A stretch of 64,000 nt of DNA from Neoarius graeffei (lineage: Eukaryota > Chordata > Actinopteri > Siluriformes > Ariidae). The notes under the pieces were generated by a model that saw only the letters and a program-made list of their open reading frames with translations, was not told the origin of the DNA and ran no database searches. Position 1 is the stretch's first letter, and every line of letters starts with the position of its first letter. The translations under genes and the position numbers were made by a program. Of this stretch, positions 53,727 through 64,000 are shown piece after piece. The stretch is from positions 12,410,915 through 12,474,914 of the forward strand of contig NC_083572.1 of NCBI RefSeq assembly GCF_027579695.1, given 5' to 3'.

Positions 53727-54860
53727 GTATATTTCTGCATAAATATGACCTAAAACATCATCAGATTTTCACACAAGTCCTAAGTCGATAAAGATAACCC
53801 AGTTAAACAAATGAGACAAAAATATTATACTTGGTCATTTATTTATTGAGGAAAATGATCCAATATTACATATCTGTGAGTGGCAAAAGTATGTGAACCT
53901 CTAGGATTAGCAGTTAATTTGAAGGTGAAATTAGAGTCAGGTCAGTGGGATGACAATCAGGTGTGAGTGGGCACCCTGTTTTATTTAAAGAACAGGGATC
54001 TATCAAAGTCTGATCTTCACAACACATGTTTGTGGAAGTGTATCATGGCACGACAAAAGGAGATTTCTAAGGACCTCAGAAAAAGCGTTGTTGATGCTCA
54101 TCAGGCTGGAAAAGTTTACAAAACCATCTCTAAAGAGTTTGGACTCCACCAATCCACAGTCAGACAGATTGTGTACAAATGGAGGAAATTCAAGACCATT
54201 GTTACCCTCCACAGGAGTGGTCGACCAACAAAGATCACTCCAAGAGCAAGGCGTGTAATAGTCGGTGAGGTCACAAAGGATCCCAGGGTAACTTCTAAGC
54301 AACTGAAGGCCTCTCTCACATTGGCTAATGTTAATGTTCATGAGTCCACCATCAGGAGAACACTGAACAACAATGGTGTGCATGGCAGGGTTGCAAGGAG
54401 AAAGCCACTGCTCTCCACAAAGAACATTGCTGCTCGTCTGCAGTTTCCTAAAGATCACGTGGACAAGCCAGAAGGCTATTGGAAAAATGTTTTGTGGACA
54501 GATGAGACCCAAATAGAACTTTTTTGGTTTAAATGTTTGGAAAAAGGAAAACACTGCATTCCAGCATAAGAACCTTATCCCATCTGTGAAACATGATGGT
54601 GGTAGTATCATGGTTTGGGCCTGTTTATGCTACATCTGGGCCAGGACGGCTTGCCATCATTGATGGAACAATGAATTCAGAATCAGAATCACTTTTATTG
54701 CCAGGTATGTGAACACACATGAGGAATTTGACTCCGGTTTCACTTAACTCTCTTAGTACAAACAGATAAAAAAGCGTAGACAAAAAACAAACAAAAAAGC
54801 TATGTACGTACATGCACAGTAGAAAATTCTAAAGGGTTCACAAACTTTCAAGCACCACTG
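53727..54860 (+). mobile_element. Tc1-type transposon (family 1, copy 5), broken by LINE sequence
   Basis: The left end is truncated (starts within the terminal repeat at ATATTTCTGCATAAATATG); the right end AGCACCACTG at 54851-54860 is intact before TA. Transposase N-terminus runs 54045-54540 ([40 protein letters not shown]), then decays. A 146-bp LINE tail replaces its C-terminal half. Confidence 0.88.
54676..54821 (-). mobile_element. LINE 3' tail inserted in Tc1
   Basis: AGAATCAGAATCACTTTTAT TGCCAGGTATGTGAACACAC is the reverse of a common fish LINE 3' end. Very short, 5'-truncated insertion. Confidence 0.65.
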
Positions 54861-55549
54861 TATGTTAAGAAAAAATGGAAGAAATGTGTAGCACTTGTGT
54901 GGTTTGAGAGGAAAATGAGGAGATGGGAGGCAGACTTGTGACAACTCAAAGGTGCACTTTATTTTCATTCACATTTGCGTTTCAGAGATTTTAGTTTATT
55001 CACAAACACATACACAGCTGTTTGTGGCTTAGCTCTGTGCAACACAGAACATTTCATGAACATAAATCCCTCACAGGTGAAACCCCTTACCACCTTTACC
55101 CTCCATTAACTAAGCGATGCTTGACCATGCACCCACCCATTTTCACAAGATGCTATTACCTTTAAACTAGTTTGGAATATTTATGATACTAACCTGTGGC
55201 AAAATTGCCTTAATTTAGGCATATGCTATTTTGTAAATCTATCTTTAATTGGTATTATTTTATTAGGAATATGATATAGTAGATGTTGTGTTTATTAGAC
55301 GAGCACTTTCAATTATTATTTTGGGCATAATTGATATTCTGATGCTCTTGAAAGGAATACATTACAAATGAACTTCATCATATGAAGTTACTGACAACTT
55401 GAGAAGTCATTTTATGAGATTCTTTTTTTTTTTACTCATGCTCACGTTGTTATTCTGATGAGGACTTTTCCTTCTACTTGAGTCATTATTATTATAAACT
55501 AACAATACTTTTACTTGAGTACACTTTTTGCTTACTCTACCCACCTCTG

Positions 55550-56618
55550 TTTACAACCTATACACTTTTGAAACAGATTTCAGGCATTTCAAAGGCTATA
55601 TAATTTACAAATCTTTCAGCATTCCCCCCCCCTTTCAGATTCATAACTTAATTTTTGTCAGTTACATGTGACCATTTTTTTGTCCCTCCTGTGGATAATT
55701 GATCTTTATTAAAATATACCTATATAAAATAGCTTGCAACTTTGGATGCATTTTGCATGTTCATGTACATTTACGGTATAAGTATGTCTCTGGTGCCATT
55801 CGTAGATACATCTGAAACACTTCTCTGGCAGAAAGGTGTCTCTGATGGTTATCGTGAACGCTGTGGTTTTATAGTGAGTCAGTGGACCTAAGGAGTTTTG
55901 TGAAAAGCATTGACATATAGCATTCATGGTTATCTATAGGTATGCAATGCAAATGTTCCATTAAGTTTAAAAAAAATAATTAATAATACTCAAAGCACAT
56001 CCTGAATTTATAACAAGATGTAGAAAACATGGACTATTGAGACCAAAAACCCACAACCTTGCAGTAGAGTATGCAAGTATCGTTTGGTAGACCACACTGT
56101 CATGTGACTACAATGTTGTGAAGTTCACTTTTTGATTGTGCTGAATTAGGGCAACCACAAACTGTTTCATTTTTATGTTGTTGAACAAGATGGTGTTGCA
56201 CTGTGGGAAAAATATTTTGGCAGTAAATATCCACGCTACTCCATACTGCTCTTGGAAAGGGTTCAGTATGACTGTTATCCATCGTACGCTAGTTTGAATA
56301 CGGCCGTTGTTGTTTGTCCCCATGAGCAAATGATAAATAATCTTTCAACAAGGCAATATGATCTGAAGGAATTTTAAAATGAATTTCTTGGTGTGATTTA
56401 TGCCAGAAGCCACCATGCCATAGTAGGTTAGCATAGAGTTTCATGTGTGACATCTGGTGGTTGGTGAAAATAATGACCTCATTAATGTTTCTGCGTCTGT
56501 CTTATAGGGTTGTTTTTATCCCCATTTCAGTTGAACTCATGTGATGGATCTGTAGAGTTTGTGGTAAATGTGAAAGCTGTGTAATGAATTTTTACGCTTG
56601 ATTCAGATAGTTAATGCA

Positions 56619-56667
<49 letters not shown>

Positions 56668-56950
56668 AAGTGAAGGCATAATTTCAGTGTGCCCAAGCCC
56701 TCCTTGTGTTTCCCAAACTCAGTTTTCAAAATGTGCAATATTTGTTCAATTCTTCAATTAAGGAAAAAAGGTTTCTTTGCACGGTGGAGGATTCTAGCTT
56801 TTTCAAGAGATTCTAAAAGTTTTGGAACTTTTTTTTTTTTTGAAAATGAAGCCCATTGTTATAAGGTTCAACACCAAACATATCATAGTTTTAGTGGGAA
56901 AGCATTTCGAGTTGCTCAACTGCATAATTTTACGGAATGCAGGCAGCCTC
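55550..56950. other. No gene seen; (GA)n near 56630
   Basis: Unique-looking sequence with (GT)n(GA)n at 56620-56661. Minus-strand frames 55709-55927 and 56108-56329 show no domain pattern. Confidence 0.5.
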
Positions 56951-57296
56951 CACCTCACAGCAAGAAGGTCCGGGTTTGAGCCCCGTGGCCGGCGAGGGCC
57001 TTTCTGTGTGGAGTTTGCATGTTCTCCCCGTGTCCGCGTGGGTTTTCTCCGGGTGCTCCGGTTTCCCCCACAGTCCAAAGACATGCAGGTTAGGTTAACT
57101 GGTGACTCTAAATTGACCGGAGGTGTGAATGTGAGTGTGAATGGTTGTCTGTGTCTATGTGTCAGCCCTGTGTTGACCTGGCAACTTGTCCAGGGTGAAC
57201 CCTGCCTTTCGCCCGTAGTCAGCTGGGATAGGCTCCAGCTTGCCTGCAACCCTGTAGAACAGGATAAAGTGGCTAGAGATAATGAGATGAGATGAG
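56951..57296 (+). mobile_element. DANA/Mermaid-like SINE copy 16, 5' truncated
   Basis: Starts at CACCTCACAGCAAGAAGGTC, lacking the A-box head, so it cannot be transcribed by itself. Short duplication cagcctc on both sides. Confidence 0.9.
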
Positions 57297-57806
57297 ACAG
57301 CCTCTGTCTTCCTGTCTTTTTTTTCTATTCCTCTCAGTGCCTTGTTCCTTTCCACACTCTAAGTAGTTTCTGTTCCTCTAAACTTCCCCATCTCTCTCTT
57401 TCTCTTTCTCATTTCACATATTTCAGTTTATCCTCTTCTCTTTTCAAAACTACTCCCATGAAACAAGTGATCAGACAAGTCACTGGGTCTAACATAACTT
57501 TGCAATGTGTGGAAATTCAACAATTTGGAAAAGGCTTTTCCATGTTCCTCATGACTTCAGAATGTCCAGGATTTAGTCAGTTCATGCAGTTCTCAATAGA
57601 ATGGACGTTACCACTATAAGAGTTACTTCAGCACTGGATCTGTTAATATATCACTGTGGATTTGGCAGTGGCACATGGAATGAGGACAATTCAAAACTAC
57701 AGGTTTGTGAGATTTGGTCTAAACGTATATCTAAATATATATTTTTTTCACTGACTAAAAGACTTTTTGAGGACATTTTGATTTTGTTAAAATTCGACCA
57801 CTTCCC

Positions 57807-57843
<37 letters not shown>

Positions 57844-58732
57844 AAATAAAAAAGTTGTTCTCATTTAAAACTTAGGCGAAGCAGTAAGGAGCTTGACTTA
57901 GTTGGAAATTTTAAGAAAAGTCCACTTGGTTCTTAAAGCTCCCACAAGAAGTTGGTTGAGAAGATGCCAAGCGAGTGCAAAGCTTCCAGAATACTTAAAA
58001 AATAAAATAGTTTTAATTTTATTTTATTTTACACTCATTAGCCACGGCATAATTCTCTCCGTGTTATTTCATATTGTTAAAATCTTTATTACGATTCGAA
58101 AATATTTTTCGCAAAAGTCGAAATTATGAAACTTTTCTCGAAATCTCTGGTCATATATGTATTGTATAGAATGGTCAAACAGAGTAAAATGTATTCTAAT
58201 GCTTTACAGTTGAATGTATAAGGACTGTGAAACAATAGTAGAAATACAATGCCAGTGATTAAAAAGAAAAATGTATTGGATTGCAACGCCATCGAGAGAC
58301 TTTCTGAACAAATGAGCAAGAATTGAATTCAATGTTGCTTTTATGGAACTGTGGTCCAAAAAGTTACTGGTTTGTGTCGAGAGGAAGTCGGGGGCAGGAA
58401 GGTGTGAACAAAGGAGGAAAAAAAATCCAGTGAAAGTGTTATTACCTAGAAAAACAGATATAGAGTCAGATAAAGATGAAGGTGCCAATGACACATCTAA
58501 ATATAGATCTGTTGTTTTTCAGATCTGTCATTAGTCTCATCTTAGTACTTACAATAGCTGCCAAAATTTCCATAGCTTAAGTGTAGCTTCTTAAAGTATG
58601 GAGTATGTGTCTAATTGGTGATCTCAACTCAAGAACACCACGTCATTCTGCAAAACACCATAAAGTACCAATTTGAAACATCTCCAGATTTTTGACCAGT
58701 CTTCAGCACATTCAGAAAATATTTGGATCCAT
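57297..58732. other. No gene seen; (AAAT)n at 57808-57848
   Basis: CT-rich stretch near 57300-57420, then AT-rich sequence. No coding signal. Confidence 0.5.
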
Positions 58733-59500
58733 TTCAAGATTCAAGATTTTTATTTGTCATATACACAATAACAGACACAGCGGTTTATTATTGGGTAATG
58801 AAATTCTTATTTTGCAACTGCCCGACCAAACTACGCTTACCAATATAAAAAGAAATATATATATAAAATATGAAATATAAAATATAAAGTGCATATGGAA
58901 TGCAAATATAAAGGTAGAGTGAAAAATGAAGATAACATTTAAAAAAAAGGAGAGGCAAACAAACAATGTGCAAACATAGAGGTAGATATACTGTGCAATG
59001 TCTTTAAAAAAAAGGAGAGGCAAACAAACAATGTGCAAACATAGAGGTAGATATACTGTGCAATGTCTTGTGCAAAATTGCTAATATAATCCGTGGTTCA
59101 AAAGCCTGATGGAAATATAGAGGTAGATGGTGATTATAATCTGTGGTTCAAAAGCCTGATGGCCTGGGGGTAAAAACCATTTGTCAGTCTAGTAGTCCTT
59201 GCTTTCACACTCCTGTAGCGTCTGCCAGATGGTAGGAGCGTGAATAGTCTGTGTTGTGGGTGTGTTTGGTCCCTGATGATGCTCTGTGCCCTTTTTGTGA
59301 CCCGGGTGTTGTAAATGTCCTGTAGTGGGGGGAGGACAGCTCCACAGATGAACTGTGCCATTTTAATGACACGCTGGAAAGCCTTTCTGTCCTGAGTTGT
59401 GCAGTTCCTGTACCACACAGTGATGGAATTTGTCAGGACGCTCTCCACTGTGCGTCCTGACAAAGCAAGAAAGAAAGTTTCTTTCTTGCTTTGTCTGGTA
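58733..59500 (-). mobile_element. LINE fragment: end of ORF2 and 3' tail
   Basis: On the minus strand a reverse-transcriptase-protein C-terminus (59134-59463) is followed by a 3' region ending in ATCTTGAATCTTGAA-type sequence at 58733. A 64-bp block (AAAGGAGAGGCAAACAAACA...) is tandemly duplicated at about 58940-59070. Confidence 0.8.
59134..59463 (-). pseudogene. Non-LTR retrotransposon protein, C-terminal 109 residues
   Basis: Reads VESVLTNSITVWYRNCTTQD, KAFQRVIKMAQFICG, LPPLQDIYNTRVTKRAQSI and LFTLLPSGRRYRSVKARTTR ending QAIRLLN. This block is the end of ORF2 in fish L2/Rex1-like LINEs. The fragment is open but the RT core is missing. Confidence 0.82.
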
Positions 59501-59518
59501 ATATACTCATATATATAA

Positions 59519-61935
59519 GGGCTGCCAACTTTTCAAAATTTCTTGGAGTGAGATTTTTTTTTTGGGGGGGGGGGGGGGGATCGACGGCAAAATTTTTCCG
59601 CACACCACGCGGTAAGTGGGAATTTTGTATTCAGTTTGATATTCACTTGTCCCCCTGCATTCTGGTGTTTTGTTTGTGGGTCATCCAGCTGGAGATGGAC
59701 AATGAAGGGGGGGGGGGTGTTTGAGATTTTGGATTTAGTAGATGTTCCTGCATTCTGGTGGATTTTTGGAGTGGCCTGCTGTGCCATACCTACATTCTTA
59801 CACACCCTGACTTGCCAGGCCTTCAGCTTGTGGCCAACAAAAGCACCAAGTTTTGGCTTAAAAGCCCCCACACTAGAAAACTACAGATGACCGCCAATGT
59901 TCCTGTAGCCCTATAGACCTGTGTTTCAGATTTAAAGGCAAGTTCATGTTTGAAAATATTTCATCAGCTAAGCCTAAACACCTTCTGAATTGAAACTAAA
60001 TGTTAGGTTTTTAATAACTGTTGCAAAAATAAGATTGTCCCTCACTGACTATTCATTATGCATTTAAGGGCTTTCCCCACCACTGGGTTCAGCAGAAGAT
60101 TGGCATGGGGAAAAATATCAACAGCAAAAGAACAAATAAAATGCTTAAACAGTAAGCAAAATGTGCATGTGCTACAAGAAACATTAAAATGATTACATTT
60201 GAACAGTATTGAAACACAAAAAGCTGAACCTTGGCCATAGGTGGGACTGTGCACACAAAGTTGGGCTTAAAAATTTTGGTCATACTTAAATAAGCTATAT
60301 TAATATATTTCTTATTAATTTATTTCTTATCTATGTTTCTTATTAGTAATAGAGCATTCGTCAGGGCCTGTTATCTGACAAACATTTGCCGCTTTTCCAC
60401 TACCAACGCGGCTGAGTTGGGCTGAGTCGAGCTGAGCGGGGCTGTTGGAGTTGCATTTCGACTACAACCGCGCTGAACCGTGCTGGCTGGAAGTGGGTGG
60501 ACACATTGGGTGGAGTTAGCGAAAGTGGGTGGACGTCACGTGATGTCGTTAGGCGGCGCAAACAGTGACATCAGTGATCTTTTAAGCGGTAATCTCACGA
60601 CCCGGATAGTAAACAATAAACATGGAGTCGTTAGTGTTGCTGGTCTTGGTGCTGTGGCTTGTTGTCACTGACAACGCCAACAGATACTGGCAAGAGCGTA
60701 TAGATGAGGTGAGGCGCATAAGGCTTCAGAAATTCTCGTAATTCGTAATTCTTCTTCTTCCGGGTTTACGGTGTTTACAGATCCCAGCGTGCTCGCGTGG
60801 CGTGTGTGGGCATGTGAGGACACTCCTCCTCACCAATCAGTGCACAGGGGAGTGTCTGCTCATGCCCCTAGCCCCACTCGGCTCGGTTTGGCTCGCTTCA
60901 GCCCTACTCCAAAACCGTGCGAGTTTTGGGTGCTAAGCAGGGCTGAAGCGAGCTGAGTTGTGCTGCTCTAAGGTAGTCGAAACGCGAGCCGTGTCGGGCT
61001 GAAGTGAGCTGAAGCGAGCTGAAGTGAGCTGAAAAAGGGTAGTGGAAAAGGGCCAATTCTCTACCTGTCTTGCCCTCTTTGAAACCCTGTCTCCTCAGTA
61101 TATTGTTCTCTGTCTTTTTTTTTAATTATTCACAAGTTCAAGTTCTTTGATATTACAGGTGACCATGCTTTATTTACTTTAACTGAGCAATTACATACAT
61201 CATAAATAATTAAAAATAAATACCCTGTAAATAAACAATAGGTATGGTGGCTAATGGCTCTTCTTACATTTGTAATATTATCTCTTACTTGCTTTATTTT
61301 ACAACATTTCCAGTATGGCTTCAAATAAAGTCATAAAGTATGATAACATACAGTAAACAAACTAAAAATGCACCTTAATAAACGTGTGCTAAAGAGGTGC
61401 TCTCCCGTGCTGCTTGTTGGGGAAGATAGAGGCTGTGGCACGGCAGTAGGCCTATAATGAGTTAGCATGCCTAGTACACAGCTCTTGATATGGCATTAAA
61501 TATTCTCACAACACTTATAGGCTAAAACGATTAAGAAACTTTATATAAGTTCATAATTATGCCAGTAACACCACACATTGGCGTGCATATGTACAAACCT
61601 GTCTGAGACACCCGTCTTCAACTCGGATACCTTCTTCTCTATCCTCTTCCTCTTGACGGTAGGCAATTATCCAACTTCCGGCGAGTGCAGCATCATTAGA
61701 TGCGCCACCTACCATAGCGGAGTGTGTACAGAAGGGAACACCTCTCTGCCTGTTTAGCCGTGCATAAGGTGTAATTGATCGATCGCAAGTGGTTGGCGAG
61801 ACGCAATGGGTAGCCTAGATCAGATAGATAAACTAGATTTTTTTCTAGCGTGAGAAATCGGAGGTATGGCGTGTGAGCGTGTGAAGACAATCAAATGCGT
61901 GTGTCTCACGCTCATTGCGTGAGAGTTGGCAGCCC
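59519..61935. mobile_element. Inverted-repeat element (GGGCTGCCAACT ends), 2.4 kb
   Basis: Left GGGCTGCCAACTTTTC (59519) and right, in reverse, GGGCTGCCAACTCTCACGC. The interior is mostly non-coding. A minus-strand frame (59607-59871; GHKLKAWQVRVCKNVG, IHQNAGTSTKSK) might be a transposase shred. It contains a Harbinger-type MITE. Confidence 0.6.
60388..61054. mobile_element. PIF/Harbinger-type MITE, 667 bp
   Basis: Ends GCCGCTTTTCCACTACC and GGGTAGTGGAAAAGGGCC, with sub-terminal GCTGAG/AGCTGAAG arrays on both sides. These are hallmarks of a common fish Harbinger MITE family. A short frame at 60621-60740 (MESLVLLVLVLWLVVTDNAN then RYWQERIDEVRRIRLQKFS) is the surviving N-terminal exon. Confidence 0.75.
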
Positions 61936-61957
61936 AGTTATATATATATATATATAT

Positions 61958-62755
61958 TCCATTCAACTTTATTGTCATATATATAAAAACAAAAGAAAGT
62001 AATTAAAATAAAGAAATAAAAGAGATATCAAGTAATTAAAAACAAGGACATAAATAGTAAAAAAGGTGCAGCAAAGTGTGTAATAGGTAGTTCAGTGCAA
62101 ACTCTACAGGACTGGGGGGAGGGGCAGCGGCTGGGTTTTGTTCACGAGCCTGATGGCACGAAGGAAAAAAAACTGTCTTTCAGCTGAGTTGTTTTGGCTG
62201 CAATGCTCGTGTAGTGTCTTCCTGATAGCAGCATGAACAGTTTGTGTTGTGGATGGGTAGTCTCATCTCATCTCATTATCTCTAGCCGCTTTATCCTTCT
62301 ACAGGGTCGCAGGCAAGCTGGAGCCTATCCCAGCTGACTATGGGCGAAAGGCGGGGTACACCCTGGACAAGTCGCCAGGTCATCACAGGGCTGACACATA
62401 GACACAGACAGCCATTCACACTCACATTCACACCTACGGTCAATTTAGAGTCACCAGTTAACCTAACCTGCATGTCTTTGGACTGTGGGGGAAACCGGAG
62501 CACCCGGAGGAAACCCACGCGGACACGGGGAGAACATGCAAACTCCGCACAGAAAGGCCCTTGCCGGCCCCGGGGCTCGAACCCAGGACCTTCTTGCTGT
62601 GAGGCGACAGCGCTAACCACTACACCACCGTGCCGCCCTCGGATGGGTAGTGTCCTTGATAATGTTATGGGCCCTCCTGAGAAATCTGGTGTATGCTTTC
62701 TGCTGATTTAACCACCTGCTGTAGAGACTTCCGGTCCCGTGCTTTATATATATAA
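61958..62755 (-). mobile_element. LINE 3' fragment split by a SINE
   Basis: Begins ATTCAACTTTATTGTCATAT, the reverse of a LINE 3' end. Inner sequence (GAGCCTGATGGCACGAAGGA, TTGTGTTGTGGATGGGTAGT) is the same region as in the LINE at 58733. The SINE at 62262-62640 interrupts it. Confidence 0.75.
62262..62640 (-). mobile_element. DANA/Mermaid-like SINE copy 17
   Basis: Reverse full copy, close to consensus. Duplication ggatgggtagt (62251-62261, 62641-62651). Confidence 0.93.
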
Positions 62756-63156
62756 AAAGCACCTTAGCATGCAATGGATATCAGAGAAAAAAACAAACCT
62801 TGAGTCAAAGGAATTGTCTATAGTCCACCGAGACACAGATCTGGTGAAGAGAAGTCAAATATTTCTGTAGCTTAAAATGTATGTAATGCCTTATTGTAAT
62901 GCTTTAAAATGAATATGTATCATTCGTAACTCGTAGAGGGGGAAATAATATTAATTATTTGTTATTTTATTATCAAACACAAAACTGTTGATAAATCGCG
63001 GCTTCCGGATCCCGGAAAAAGGCGGCCTTGCCCCAGGGCTAATCTCACATGACGTCACATGTGGAACTCCGGTTATCTGGGTCATTTCCGTTCATCTGAC
63101 TCCCTGCTTGTTTACTCGCTGAAATTGGATATTGTTGTTGGAATCTTACAAAAATA

Positions 63157-63306
63157 ATGACAGGAAAGTGCTGTGTTGTGTTTGGATGTTCAAATTTATA
63201 TACAACAGGACATTCGGTTCATGAATTTCCGAGAAATGACCCTCATCTAAAGCAACAGTGGATGATGTTTGTGCAAACGAAGCGGGCAGATTGTGTCACC
63301 TACTAA
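63157..63306 (+). pseudogene. THAP domain fragment, copy D
   Basis: From ATG: MTGKCCVVFGCSNLYTTG, HSVHEFPRNDPHLKQQWMMF then VQTKRADCVTY and stop. The C-C, Trp and Pro positions fit a THAP N-terminal half; the C-x3-H half is lost. In-frame NNESDSSSVHHDQNDHM follows the stop, like the acidic linker of a transposon protein. A TCACATGACGTCACATG block lies 100 bp upstream. Confidence 0.6.
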
Positions 63307-63309
63307 TAA

Positions 63310-64000
63310 TGAATCTGATTCATCAAGTGTTCATCATGACCAGAATGACCACATGGGAATTACTGGAGCAAAAAAGAAACCCATTTGTTTAATAAATAAC
63401 ATTTGATCTGACCTTTGGACAGTTCGTCGATTCCCGTTATCGCCCACTTTGTATTTCCTTTCAATAATTACACTGAATAAGTGTACGTTTTAAAGATTAT
63501 ATTTCTGCATTTATTGAGGCACATGGAAATATTTTCCCTGTATTTTGCAGCAGCCAGCTTAGAATAAAAATCCACGAGCCAATCTGTCTCTCTGGCTGGT
63601 GGTGCGCTATCAACAGTGAGCGGGACTGTCGTGAACTGAGTCAACTGGTGTGTTTCTCATCTTGGGGGCTCGAAAAGATAGCCATTTACTGCGGAATATC
63701 CTTGATAATCATCTGCCCCTTCATCCAACATATAAGAATCTCAATCACTATCAGAATTCTCTCCAAAATGTGACTCCATATTGAGACTGGTCTAATCACT
63801 GCTGCGACCAGGAACAAAATTGATACCTAGATTGTTACACGTCTGATGTCACACACCCCTTCAGGATCTTCTGGTTCAGTCTCGGCAGATTCCGTGAAAA
63901 TCAGCTGGTTTTATTGATTTTCCATTAATTTATGGCCTTTTGGGTCAGCTATGGTTCAAAAACACATGGTCAATCAACATAATGATTTTTGCTTTGTACA
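63310..64000. other. Right edge, no gene recognised
   Basis: Probably the interior of the THAP-D element, which may run past the window. No open frame with domain signal. Confidence 0.4.

Larger units (their letters stand above)
51714..55549. mobile_element. hAT-type shell packed with later insertions
   Basis: Ends CAGAGGTTGGTAGTAAC (51714) and CTACCCACCTCTG (to 55549), related to the hAT at 38929. Flanks tttatgac and tttacaac match at 6 of 8 positions. Contains a SINE, two Tc1 pieces and three LINE pieces. No hAT coding recognised. Confidence 0.55.

Noticed and set aside
1-64000. Endogenous retrovirus or other viral insertion.
   Set aside because: No LTR pair, primer-binding site or gag/pol/env-like frame was seen; the retroelement traces are non-LTR LINE ends.

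Overview
This window is nuclear DNA of a bony fish. The evidence is GT-AG spliced exons of a vertebrate gene, about 20 copies of a tRNA-derived DANA/Mermaid-like SINE, many Tc1-type transposons, hAT, THAP-bearing and Harbinger-type elements, LINE 3' ends and abundant (TA)n, (CA)n and (ATT)n microsatellites. The species cannot be fixed from the sequence.

The one clear host gene is tmprss6 (matriptase-2), on the minus strand from about 50.6 kb (start) to 23.1 kb (stop). I resolved 17 coding exons. All junctions are GT-AG, all phases agree, and they give a protein of about 794 residues (human is 802-811). Domain order is cytoplasmic tail, one membrane helix, SEA, two CUB, three LDLRa and a trypsin-like protease with complete His-Asp-Ser triad. 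In other vertebrates this enzyme is the hepatic protease that lowers hepcidin by acting on the hemojuvelin/BMP co-receptor pathway. Introns make up over 90 percent of the locus and hold most of its repeats.

Layout. 1-22.8 kb lies downstream of tmprss6 and is almost entirely transposon debris. It starts with a deep nest: a Tc1 element split by a hAT, which is split by a THAP-type element (itself hit by a hAT MITE) and by another inverted-repeat element (itself hit by a SINE). Further on are one internally deleted Tc1, two almost complete Tc1 copies, two clusters of a decayed tandem repeat, several MITEs and a Crypton-like fragment. 23.1-50.6 kb is tmprss6, with intronic SINEs, THAP-type and Crypton-like remnants, a complete hAT element with perfect 8-bp target duplication, a composite tRNA/5S-rRNA-like SINE and a minisatellite. 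50.7-64 kb lies upstream of tmprss6. It has a hAT shell at 51.7-55.5 kb holding two Tc1 and three LINE pieces, then LINE fragments, an inverted-repeat element containing a Harbinger-type MITE, and a fourth THAP fragment at the right edge.

No rRNA gene, functional tRNA gene, CRISPR array or second host gene was found. The points most worth checking are the four THAP-domain fragments (two with recognisable inverted ends and apparent AT duplications), the tRNA+5S composite SINE, the short tmprss6 intron made of complementary (CA)n and (TG)n tracts next to a splice acceptor, and the inverted SINE pairs inside tmprss6.
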